64,000 nt of DNA from Hybos culiciformis (Eukaryota > Arthropoda > Insecta > Diptera > Hybotidae). The position numbers and the translations under genes are program-made. The stretch is from assembly GCA_964007475.1 (NCBI GenBank), contig OZ023274.1, forward strand, positions 28,797,090 to 28,861,089, read 5' to 3'. Below are positions 54,901 through 64,000 of the stretch, piece by piece (the stretch's first letter is position 1; every line of letters starts with the position of its first letter). The notes beneath the pieces are model-generated. The model was not told the DNA's origin. It saw only the letters and a program-made list of their open reading frames with translations, and searched no databases.

Positions 54901-56418
54901 AAAAATCGCCTGTAAATAGGCAAAAAAAAATTTTTTTTACGTAATATTTGTGAAGTGCTCCTAAAAAATCAATTAACCACAAAAAAGAGACTGATACAAT
55001 TTCAGATAATGGTGCAATTTATAATAAAACCAAATGCAAATAATTACAATTAATTAGTTTTAACCAAAAATATAAATCAATAAACTTTGAATTAAAAATT
55101 TTAAAAAATTAATTTATTTAAAAATAAAAAACTAGGTATATTTTGTAATTAGAGAGCATTTATAAGTAAATTTAAAGCAATAAAACCAAAATCAATTATT
55201 TCCATCTGTGTTTTGATTGGAGTGTAATATAATTATATTAATTTATTTACAAAAAAAAAAATAAAAATAAATAAATTTATGTTCAAAATTAATATAATAA
55301 TAATAATGTTTTAAACTTTGACAGAATATAAACTCTTATTTTGTATTTAATTAATAATCTCTTTTCACAATTATTTTTTGAAATTTTAAAGTTGCGAGCT
55401 ATCAATTTTCAAACTTCTAATTAGATTAGAACTATATATTTATCTTTGTAGGGAAGAAAAAAGTTATTTCAATTTCTATGCCAATATTATTGATCAGATA
55501 TGGTTTCTCTTACTCCCTTAACCTTTGCATGTGATTAAATTAAAGTAGTGAAGGTAAAATAAAATAAATTTATTATTAAAAAGAGCTTCAACTTTTCACA
55601 AGATTGCTTCTTTGATCAAATTTCACTCTAAAATTATATGTTTTCATGCACTTATGATTAAAAACATCGAAAGAGAATGGGCGCCCTGGACCATTCTCAA
55701 GCCCTTAGATTTAAATAATTTCACTAATGTGAAATCATCTTGTATAAGAAATTATAAAACTAATACAACGAATTTTTAATTTTAAAAATAAAATGTAATT
55801 TATAATATTAGATATTAAATATAAAAATAATTTTATTATGAAAATTATGTAAATTATAAAAATAAATATACATTTTTATTTTTTAATTCATAGCTAAGCT
55901 ATACAAATAATATAAATATTTAGAAAAAAAATTAAATAATTTAGAATAAATAAAAAATTAAAAACAAAAAAAATTAGTAGAAATTATTTTTGAATTTTTA
56001 TTAAAAAAAATTAATTTTGAAGATTTTTATAAATGCGGTTTTTTAATTCAACTGATAAGTATTGATAGAGTTGTTTTTAATAAAAATCTTTTTTTTTTGT
56101 TTTTAATTCTCAACGAAAATTAAAACTTATTGAATTTTAAAATTTTCTTTCAATAAAAATAAAAAAAATATATGTGAGTCTCGGGACACACGGAAGAAGT
56201 GAAACTTCATGGCAAGTAGTATTTTCTGGGGAGGCTAAATAAATATTTAAAATGGCCAAGTGCATATAAGACATGACACCAATCGATTTTTTCGACGGCG
56301 ACTAGTTGATTTTTGTCCTTCGACTGCTGGGCCAGTCGACTTAAAATAACTTGTTTTGGGGAATTCGGCGGCTTAGAAAAAATTTAAAAAAAAATTTAAA
56401 ACCAGCGACTACTTAGAG
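51952..56418. other. AT-rich non-coding DNA, nothing coding recognised
   Basis: Low complexity. A small GAGAATGG/CCATTCTC hairpin lies at 55673-55698. Sequence from about 56165 is less AT-rich and has SINE- or transposon-like texture, but no boundaries could be set. Confidence 0.55.
55673..55698. other. Small hairpin (8-bp stem, 10-base loop)
   Basis: GAGAATGG and CCATTCTC flank GCGCCCTGGA. It has no T-tract suggesting a terminator role, and the function is unknown. Confidence 0.5.
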
Positions 56419-56426
56419 ATAAAAAC

Positions 56427-56881
56427 CATAGTTGCCATTTTAGCAATTTTAATGCTAGATTTAGTACTTTCTTTTTTTAAAAAAGTGATAGGTGCTAATT
56501 TAGCACCTTTCTCTTAAATAGCACATTTTTTAGCACATTTCAAGAATTCGAGTTTCTTTTATTTTCTCAGTGATACTGATTTATCATGTCATATCAAATA
56601 TGTGATTTGAATACCTTTTTAGACTGATGATAGTTAGTCATCTGTCTAATGCTTCGGTATTTTTTGCGTGGGTAAGATTTTTGATGGGTTTTATTTTTTT
56701 ACTAGCTGTTTTTTATTGACGTTTATTGTTTTATTTACGTTTATTTTCATTTAGCACTTTTTTAGCACCAAAAATTAAAAGAAAAAATGCTTAGCACTTT
56801 TTCTGGCACTTTTAAAGGGGGGAAAAAAAGTACTAAGGGTCCTAAACTGGCATTTTTAAAAAAAAGCAAATGGCATCACTG
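56427..56881. mobile_element. 455-bp hAT-like MITE with perfect 8-bp duplication ATAAAAAC
   Basis: ATAAAAAC lies immediately outside both ends (56419-56426 and 56882-56889), the 8-bp duplication length typical of hAT transposons. The termini CATAGTTGCCATTT and (inverted) CAGTGATGCCATTT are imperfect TIRs similar to the CAGTGTTGCCA ends of many hAT elements. The interior has many TTAGCAC words (at least six) in one orientation plus GTGCTAA, and no transposase. It is a non-autonomous copy. Confidence 0.8.
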
Positions 56882-56970
56882 ATAAAAACATTTAAAAATT
56901 CTTAAATACTTTTTACGCTCAAAAAGTTTAGTGGCATAATGGCTTTTAAATTATTTCAAAATGTCTAGAA

Positions 56971-56992
56971 TTATGGCTGCATGGCAACACTG
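56971..56992. mobile_element. Orphan hAT-type terminus (GGCAACACTG)
   Basis: Read on the minus strand from 56992, CAGTGTTGCCATGCAGCCAT is a canonical hAT end. No partner terminus or duplication was found, so it may be a fragment of another copy truncated by or beside the 56427 element. Confidence 0.4.
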
Positions 56993-57146
56993 ATTGCCAG
57001 ATGATTTCTACTATATTTTAAGCTGTAAACACAATTCCGGTTACAACTATATTATAAGCGACAATAATGTATGAAAAACAACAGCGTGGCTTAAATCATG
57101 TTTTTTTTTTTGTTGCCCGAAAAGTTTAACCTAAAATAACTTTTTA

Positions 57147-57435
57147 AATATGCCTGAAAAATTTCATGTTAGTACTTCTTCTGAAAAGGAATTGGAATAA
57201 AAATATTCTACATGCATTGCATTAATGGAATTTAATGGCAAAAATAATTTATACTAACAACAGAATTACAAATTAGTTCAAAAAAAAAATCTGTTTTAGA
57301 GCATTTTCAAATATGCCTGCAAAATTTGACATTAGTATTTCTTCCGAAAAGTAATTGTAATAAAAATATTCCTCCTGCATTTTATTAGTTTAATTAAAGT
57401 CAAAAAAAAATTACACTAACAAACTAAAAATTACA
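57147..57435. repeat. Diverged tandem repeat, about 162-bp period, two copies
   Basis: AAATATGCCTG starts at about 57147 and 57309. Both copies continue with AAAATTT, TTAGTA, TTCT-CGAAAAG-AATTG-AATAAAAATATTC and CTAACAA, at clearly less than full identity. The type is unknown. Confidence 0.7.
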
Positions 57436-57760
57436 TTAAGAAAAATTAATATCAAAAAAAAATTATCTACAAAATAGGTGCATTGGAACATTTTTATTCA
57501 GAATACATATTTGTATTCCAAAATCTTTATGAAAATTAGCACTAATAATTAATAAATGAAATATTTGTTATTCAATAATTTAAAATAAATTATATTTTCC
57601 TTTCAATCGAAAAAAAAAAGTATTTTCGACTTTAATTCTAAACCAATATAGAGTAGGTTATTGCGCTGATAAGCTTCATTAAATTGCTAGCGGCTGTCGG
57701 TTTTATCATCATCTGACACATAAATTTTTTCTTTTTTCTTTTTTTTTGCCTTTTTTTTTT

Positions 57761-57802
57761 GACAATAAACGAGGCATTTTTGACAATAAACGAGGCATTT
57801 TT
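57761..57802. repeat. Perfect 21-bp tandem duplication
   Basis: GACAATAAACGAGGCATTTT plus T occurs twice in direct succession, then GACA starts a third. Confidence 0.9.
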
Positions 57803-57866
57803 GACACTTACATTTTTTTCACTCTCAATCACAATGCCTCTAAAGAAGTTTCACTTCAAAAAAAAA

Positions 57867-58050
57867 ATCAGAAACTATGTGAAAACTATAAGTTTAAGAA
57901 TAAACTATAACTTTAAGAATGAATCAGAGGTTTAATAGACAAAAAATTTAATATAATTATTTTTGTGTTTTTATTGAAAGAGAAATTTAAAAAGTTAACC
58001 CAATTTGTGATACCAAAATTTTAATTAATACAACGAAATAAGTAGTCTTA
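57867..58050 (+). repeat. 184-bp direct repeat, left copy
   Basis: Begins ATCAGAAACTATGTGAAAAC and ends AAGTAGTCTTA. It matches 59179-59362 with a single substitution. Neither copy has TG...CA ends, so it is not a typical LTR, but the arrangement resembles a small terminal-repeat element or a recent segmental copy. Confidence 0.9.
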
Positions 58051-59178
58051 GAAAAATTTATATACTCTTATATTATTATATATTATTTAAGTTTAAAAAA
58101 AAAAAATTTAAAAGCAATTCCTCAAAAAGCAATATTATATTATTTCATTTAAATAGTATGTATAGTAAGAAAATAAAAAATTAAATTTTATTATTATTTA
58201 AGAATTAAGATTGTCAATTTTTTAGTATCAATTAATAATTTTAATCCTAACACGATAACGAAACTTTATAAAAATAATAAATGTATATTCCAATATAATC
58301 AGTTGGTTTTAGTATGCAAAAATAAAGCAATAAAAGGTTTAGATACGATGTTGAGACTTACAACATCCTTCCATTTTAAAAAATAAATATATTGTGAAAC
58401 TGAACTAAACGCCATCATTTGGTTGTATTTTATAAAATTTAGGATGTAATGATCAGCCTAGGATACAACTACTGTTGACATATAAAACATAAATGAAGCA
58501 ATTAACAAATATTGGAATTATTGGTTTTTAATAAATACAACGAAATAATAATATTATAGTTTTAATTAAGTACTACCGTAATTAAAAAGTATACATTTTT
58601 TTTTATTTTTTCCTGCCATTGAATTAAAGAAAACATTTTAATTTATTTTTAATGAAAGCAATTTAATCAAGACTTAGCAGTGATAAAGACTAACCGATTG
58701 AAACGAGTATCAAAAAGCAATAAAACGTAGTTTATAATTAAGCAATTTTTGACAAAAAAAACCATTAAAGTAAATAATTATAATTAGAATATTAGATAAT
58801 ATTAGTATGTAGATAAACTAGTAAATAAGTATTATTATTTTAAAAATATAAAAGTGTACAGTATAATTAAATTTTAAAACGTAAAAATCTATAATAATTC
58901 AGTAAAGAATTAAATGGACAAATCGTGATATTTATTATATATATAATATAATATCAGTTTTATGGCATAAATACTTCATTTATTGTATTTATTGTCATAT
59001 TTAAAGATTGAGAGCATAATATAAAAGTCGAGCTCAGTTAGTTGTGTTTAAATGCATATATAATGAAATTAACATCTATGCGATTGGAAATTTTTTCGAA
59101 ATAAAATTGTTTGACAAAATGTGAATGTTGAAGAAGAAAAACCATTAAAAAAAATCAACATAGTACAAAAAAAAAAGA
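58051..59178. other. AT-rich interval between the direct repeats
   Basis: 1.1 kb without a meaningful frame. A word close to the repeat end, AATACAACGAAATAA, recurs near 58536. Nothing resembling gag/pol. Confidence 0.6.
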
Positions 59179-59362
59179 ATCAGAAACTATGTGGAAACTA
59201 TAAGTTTAAGAATAAACTATAACTTTAAGAATGAATCAGAGGTTTAATAGACAAAAAATTTAATATAATTATTTTTGTGTTTTTATTGAAAGAGAAATTT
59301 AAAAAGTTAACCCAATTTGTGATACCAAAATTTTAATTAATACAACGAAATAAGTAGTCTTA
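59179..59362 (+). repeat. 184-bp direct repeat, right copy
   Basis: Identical to the left copy except GTGGAAAC for GTGAAAAC. An A-run precedes both copies, and the sequence after the repeat differs completely (GAAAAATT versus CTTTCATT). Confidence 0.9.
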
Positions 59363-59538
59363 CTTTCATTTTGTCAACGCTTTTGTTTTTCTTATCCAGA
59401 ATTGTCTAAAAAATTATTGTGAATTATATTTTGTCAGAATGTATGAACAAACTAATATATTTTTAACTTTAAATTAAAAAAAAAAGAATATTACCACACA
59501 AACTTTAAATAAATAAATAAAAATAAACTTAAATAATA

Positions 59539-60078
59539 AAGGCCGGTATTCAACTGGAGATAAAATCAACTTTTTCATATAAAATTTTATCTGAGATAAA
59601 TTTTAGTTGAGTGAATTTAATTTATCGGTACCCAACTGAAGATAAATGGAAATTTATCTGAGTAAAAATTGTATGAAAATTTTTTCACTCAAATAAATTT
59701 TATTTCAAAATTTATCTTGCAAAGAATGTTTTGAACATTCTTTTCAAGATAAATTTTGACATTAGGTCGTGTAAAAAGAATTTGACGTTTGTTGTTTGAA
59801 GAAAAGAAACAAAAATCAGAAAACTAAAATAATTTTTAAACTGAAATTGATAAATAATTAAAAATTAAAATAATAGTTTAATTTAATAAAATAAAATAAT
59901 ATTGGTAAAATTAATTAAATAAAATGGATGAAGGTTGGGAGGTAAATAAATTAAAAATAAAATTCTTTAGGTAGTTTTTATCAAAATATATTTAGTGTCA
60001 ATTTTTATCTCACTCAATAATGTTTCTTTTCAAGATAAAATTTATCTTGTACTTTATCTTCAGTTGAATACCGGCCTT
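59539..60078. mobile_element. 540-bp TIR element with AAGGCCGGTATTCAACTG ends
   Basis: The left end AAGGCCGGTATTCAACTGG and right end (inverted) AAGGCCGGTATTCAACTGA match almost perfectly, with TA outside each. The interior repeats related AACTGAAGATAAA and GATAAATTTTATCT words. Around 59924 an ATG starts MDEGWEV immediately followed by GTAAAT, which might be the 5' end of an ancestral or captured gene with its donor site. That is speculative. No transposase is present. Confidence 0.75.
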
Positions 60079-61644
60079 TATGTATAATTTTTTTTACTTT
60101 AAACAATAATTTCATAAACACAATAATTTTGTCAAATTATAAAATTGTAATTCTCAGAATTATAAAATTTTACTTTTATCAAAATAAAAAAAATAAAATT
60201 TTAAATAAAAACAACAAAAATGTGATTAATTTTATTTTATGTTTAAAACTTAAAATAAATTAAAAATTAAAAAAAAAAAACCAATTAAAACAACGAAAAA
60301 ATACAATGAAGAAATAAAAAAAATTAATAAATAAATGAAAATAAATAAAAATAAAAATTATATAAGAATTATATAGAAGGAAATTAACATAAAATGTGTA
60401 GTAAATGTAGAGACAAAAAAAATGTACAGATATAAATTTAATGTTTTTCTTTGAAAAAAAAAAATTATGTGTTATGTGAGAGTAGAAATTTTATTTAATT
60501 AATTTTCTGACATAAAAAACTGACATTTAATTCTTAAATTCTATATTAAAAATTAGTTTACTAAAAATTAGTTCTTTTTTTTATATTCGTTTTCTGAACT
60601 AGTAATACCAAAATAATGAATCGTGTATTTTATTTTGTCGAAATGATCGAATTAAATTTTTTCACTATCTTACATGTATTTCTTTTAAAAGCAATTTTAT
60701 AACGAAAAGATAATAACCAAACGATTAATTTTTCAAAACTTGGTTGAGTCAAATTCTCAAATTAGATAATCAAAATTCTTAACTTAATTAGCGGTTGAAA
60801 ATTTTTATCAACAACAGTTTCTACAATATTAATGTTTTAAACATACTTCAAATTATCAAATTAAAAAAATTTATCTTCAAAAGAATAGCTCAAAAATTAT
60901 TTGGTCCTTTAAGTTTAAATTAAATTAATTAAAAAAAAGAAAAGAGGATTTTATTGAAATATTGAACCTTTTTGACAAACGAGTATAATCTATATAATTT
61001 ATTGTTAAGTTAAAAAATGAGAAAAAAAATTACATTATAAAATTGACAGAAAATAGAAAATTTTGTATATTATATTTTCATAAATAAAATAGTGTAGAAA
61101 AAAGAGAAAACTATTTTGCGTTTTATTCAATTTTTTATATCTTTATAGAATTTATAAGGAATAATTATGGCAGAATATTAATAATTAAATTTATTGAAAT
61201 TAATAATCTCCTTGAAAAGATAAAATAATTTTACTTCAAAAAATCATTAAACCTAAGATCTACGGTTGGAAATTTCACCCGTGTAATTAAACATAAAATC
61301 TCAGACAGGCTGAGATGATCAAACGTTATTTATTTATGTGAATGTCATCAAAAGGATACAGCTAAGATATACGGATGAAAATTAAAATTAATTAAATGTA
61401 TAAATAAATGATCACAAGAAGGATGAGGAGATGAAACAATATTTATTTATGTGAATATCATCAAAATGATAAATTAATTATTTAGTTTTAAAAAAAATCA
61501 TAAACTCATTGACCATGAATATTGCATCATAATTTAAATGAGAATATAAATATTTCTCTAATGGTTTTAATTTCCATAATTATCATTATTAATTTTATGA
61601 AATAAAGACTAAGAACTAGAAGTTTTTATATGTATTGTACATAG
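60079..61644. other. AT-rich non-coding DNA with one direct repeat
   Basis: No gene seen. TTATTTATTTATGTGAAT plus TCATCAAAA words recur at about 61311-61357 and 61428-61471 (spacing near 117 bp). Confidence 0.6.
61311..61471. repeat. Pair of diverged direct repeats around GAGATGA...TTATTTATGTGAAT
   Basis: Two copies of a roughly 45-bp segment with a few mismatches and one indel. No function is suggested. Confidence 0.7.
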
Positions 61645-62400
61645 TGGATATAACGATCTAAATACATGGATATAACGATCTAAATACATGGATGTCTGCA
61701 GACAGGGATCCCTGGGTATAAGAGCCGTCCCTGGATATTATGATCTAAATACATGGATGACTACAGACAGAGTTCTCTAAATATACGATCTCTGGGTATA
61801 CGATCTAAATACATTTTTAATAATAAATTCTTGGAGATTCGAACCTCGATCTTTAGTATTGCTGTTCATCAACTCTACCACTCAGCCATACTTCTAGATT
61901 TGTGAGAATGTGCAAAATAGTAAATATAAATTTTTATATGTTGAAAATTATATATCTAACAAATTTTTTTGATTAAAACCTACGAACTTGTTTTTTTTTG
62001 TGATCATACACGGATCGTAAATCTAAGGACCCCTGTCTGTAGGCATCCCTGTATTTAGATCGTAATATACAGAGATCTTATTCCAGGGACCCCTGTCGGT
62101 AGTCATCCCAGTATTTAGATCGTATATTCAGGGATCGTATATCCAAGGATCGAATATCCAGGGATCGTATATTCAGGGAACCCTGTCTGTAGCCATCTCT
62201 GTATTTAGATCGTATACCCAGGGATCGTATATTCAGGGAACCCTGTCTGTAGCCATCCATGTATTTAGATCATAATGTCCAGGGACGGCTCTTATACCCA
62301 GGGATCCCTGTCTGTAGATATCCATTTATTTAGATCGTTATATCCAGGGATCTTATATCCAGGGATCCCTCTCTAAGCAGTCATCCCTGTGTTGTGACGC
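61645..62400. mobile_element. Fold-back element with 15-bp subrepeats flanking a tRNA-like core
   Basis: The left arm (61645-61812) is the reverse complement of 62201-62349, including ATCCAGGGACGGCTCTTATA and neighbouring words. The right side is extended (from about 62012) by a minisatellite with period 60-65 bp built of 15-bp blocks such as GGGATCGTATATTCA; one unit of 90 bp carries two extra blocks. Between the arms lies a tRNA-like sequence. There is no protein; the 60-residue minus-strand frame (DGYRQGSLNIRSL repeats) only mirrors the minisatellite. Confidence 0.75.
61826..61898 (-). pseudogene. tRNA-like sequence (tRNA pseudogene or SINE head)
   Basis: On the minus strand TGGCTGAGTGG (61889-61879) matches the Pol III A box and GGTTCGAATCT (61845-61835) the B box, at tRNA spacing. 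The acceptor ends and the anticodon stem do not pair and the T stem has mismatches, so it is not a functional tRNA. Confidence 0.55.
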
Positions 62401-62456
62401 TAGCAAAACCGAAAAATTTTCATTATCATATTTTGTATTAAATAGTGTCTTTACAA

Positions 62457-62495
62457 TTCATTTACCTAGTATACCATTCATTTACCTACTATACG
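62457..62495. repeat. 20-bp tandem duplication CATTCATTTACCTAGTATAC
   Basis: Two adjacent copies differing at one or two positions (CTAGTATAC versus CTACTATAC). Confidence 0.8.
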
Positions 62496-62880
62496 TTTTT
62501 GGACGAGTCAACTATTATATACATAAGCGTGCCGTAAATGACTTATTACAGTCGACATTCATATTGGGGAAGAGTGCTGTAATTGGTCTATTACAATCGA
62601 GTTGTGTCATGGTGTAGTATTTTGTGTATTGCTTTTGTGATTAGAAAATAAATAATCTAAGTTGGTAACCCTGATTTTATAATTGCTATAATTGATTTGT
62701 TATATATTTTTGGACGGTTATTATGCAATTAATAATAAATGCATGATTTTCAGCACATCTTTCAACAAAATAACGCAGTTTTAGTTAAAACTAGACTGCG
62801 GATTTATATGCAATTGCATATTCGTACAGGAGTAACCTAGAAGAAAGAGAGAAACAGCTAAGTACGTTTGGTGTAAAAAC

Positions 62881-62942
62881 GTATTTATATCTGCATATTC
62901 GCATATACTGCATATTTTTGCATATTTGCATATTTTGCATAT
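62881..62942. repeat. GCATATT word cluster
   Basis: Seven or so GCATAT words in 60 bases with variable spacing; a simple degenerate repeat. Confidence 0.75.
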
Positions 62943-62961
62943 CAACGTATATTTTATTATT

Positions 62962-63302
62962 GTCCATGAAACAGAAATATGTCCTATCACGAAGTTTTGC
63001 CACTTTTGAGGTAATGATGCATTATTATGTACTTTTTGGTGACGCGTCGATCAGTCGTACTCAGAAAAATTAGAAAAAATCCATTACATGCTTTTTTAGC
63101 ACAATTAAAAAATGTACTATCAATTTGACACAGATTTTTGTAAGGGAAAAAGTACTATATACGTCAAATTACTTCTCAACAAAGTGTCCGCTTGCGCGCT
63201 AAAATTACATTTGGTTTTTTTAGGATATATTCTGAACAAAGTGTCCGCTTGCTCGCCAAAATTACATTTGGTTTTTTTAGGATATATTCCTGTTTCATGG
63301 AC
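62962..63302. repeat. Inverted repeat enclosing a 57-bp tandem duplication
   Basis: GTCCATGAAACAG-AATATGTCCT at 62962-62985 is inverted at 63279-63302 with about 22 of 24 positions matching. Inside, a 57-bp unit beginning AAAGTGTCCGCTTGC is present twice, at 63181 and 63238. It keeps a 19-codon frame (LNKVSACALKLHLVFLGYI) across both, but no known protein is recognised and the frame soon decays. Probably a mobile-element remnant. Confidence 0.65.
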
Positions 63303-63387
63303 GATATCTTGTTTTCTATCTTGTGAAGTTAAGAAATTAAGTACTATTGTTTCATTAGTAGTAATAAATATTATAATAGAGTACGGC

Positions 63388-63862
63388 CAGCGGCGGACTG
63401 GCAGTCGGGCATACTTGGCAAATGATCGGTGGGCCCACAGTTTTTTTTTAATATTATATATTCTTTACAAGCTTACGAAACTAGAATTCAAAGTAATATT
63501 TTAATAATTTAATTATCCAAGAAGGAATTCTCTAAATTAAACAATTACTTCTTTAAATTATTGGGGCCGATTTCATAAAATTTATTTCTTTAAATAAGTG
63601 TTTGTTTGCTTTTTAATTAGCAAAATCGAGTGGTATCTATCTGTCTTGAATATTTGCGCTAACCGTATTTGAAAAAAAAAAAAAAGTGAATTATTTTTAA
63701 TTTTTATTTTTATATATGTAAAGTAAAATTATTTGAATTGTTTTTTTTTTGGAATTTAAATATAGTTTATTTTTTTCTGTTTTTGGGCATTTTTTCATTT
63801 GAAATTTTTTCTCTTCTCGCTAGCCTAGTTCCTTTTGAAATGCCCCGGCCAGTCCGACGCTG
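63388..63862. mobile_element. 475-bp hAT-type MITE (CAGCGGCGGACTGGC ends)
   Basis: The left end CAGCGGCGGACTGGC and right end (inverted) CAGCGTCGGACTGGCC form TIRs of the CAGNGGCGGACTGG class known from Zaphod-like hAT transposons. The flanks AGTACGGC (63380-63387) and ATTACGGC (63863-63870) agree at 7 of 8 bases, as an aged 8-bp duplication would. No transposase inside. Confidence 0.8.
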
Positions 63863-63870
63863 ATTACGGC

Positions 63871-64000
63871 ATAGTACTTCCTACCGAATTTTAAAACACA
63901 CTATCAAAAATAATGCGCGAAAAAAGGGATTCGCTGAAAAAAAATTTCTAAAATTTGCATTGATTTGTTTTTTAAATTTTAAAGTCTGGTTTTGAAATTT
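63871..64000. other. AT-rich tail, nothing recognised
   Basis: Short flank to the window edge without a gene or repeat. Confidence 0.6.

Larger units (their letters stand above)
32346..64000 (+). other. Presumed first coding intron (no downstream exon found)
   Basis: No open frame with C2H2 zinc-finger spacing, nor any other convincing exon, is visible on the plus strand from the donor to the window end. The simplest reading is a long intron that leaves the window. Long first introns are common in insect developmental transcription-factor genes. A small exon could be missed, or one could lie in the gap at 42631-42830. The transposable elements and repeats listed separately below would then be intronic. 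Confidence 0.45.

Noticed and set aside
57867..59362. Complete LTR retrotransposon
   Set aside because: The direct repeats lack TG...CA ends, the interior has no gag/pol, and no target duplication was seen.
61826..61898. Functional tRNA gene
   Set aside because: A and B boxes are present but acceptor, anticodon and T stems do not pair properly.
62078..62260. Repetitive 60-residue minus-strand protein
   Set aside because: Mirrors the 15-bp minisatellite in the fold-back element; no independent coding sign.
63112..63504. 130-codon plus-strand frame as a gene
   Set aside because: It is made of the 57-bp tandem repeat and then runs into the hAT element end; no recognisable domain.

Overview
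The window looks like nuclear DNA from an insect, most likely a dipteran. It is extremely AT-rich, full of poly-A/poly-T runs and AT, AAT and ATT microsatellites, and carries two 200-base assembly gaps. No bacterial-type gene organisation is present. The order-level guess rests on base composition, the Asn/Gln homopolymers and insect-like promoter words. It is an inference, not a sequence match.

Only one protein-coding segment is well supported: a first coding exon at 31511-32345 (+). It encodes 278 residues plus one base and ends in a strong GTAAGT splice donor. Its N-terminus (MPRCLMAKK) fits the SNAG repressor domain of insect/vertebrate zinc-finger factors. It also has a textbook SUMO-interacting motif (IIDLDDDEE) and long Asn, Gln and His tracts. 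No zinc-finger exon follows, so the first coding intron appears to run beyond the right edge (more than 31 kb). A strongly A-rich 2.4 kb leader and a GAGA-type/TATA-containing stretch near 29.0-29.2 kb are a possible promoter and 5' leader.

The other interpretable content is repetitive. Left part (1-28 kb): a decayed LINE reverse-transcriptase fragment on the minus strand (about 6.5-6.75 kb); a striking 62-bp-period array of perfect dyads (10.77-11.49 kb) interrupted by a GC-rich insert and followed by short dyads, a TATA box and a second GC-rich block; a 609-bp terminal-inverted-repeat element with TTAT duplications (13.1-13.7 kb); and a 688-bp near-complete palindrome (25.5-26.2 kb). Right part (32-64 kb): long AT microsatellites, a perfect 32-bp palindrome, isolated NRF-1/E2F-like sites, two hAT-type non-autonomous elements with recognisable 8-bp target-site duplications (56.4-56.9 and 63.4-63.9 kb), a GGCCGGTATTCAAC-ended element (59.5-60.1 kb), an almost identical 184-bp direct repeat pair, and a fold-back structure around a tRNA-like sequence (61.6-62.4 kb).

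Most remaining sequence is low-complexity non-coding DNA in which I see no gene. The most unusual structure is the 10.77-11.99 kb palindrome array plus promoter-like segment. I find no evidence of a multi-gene system.
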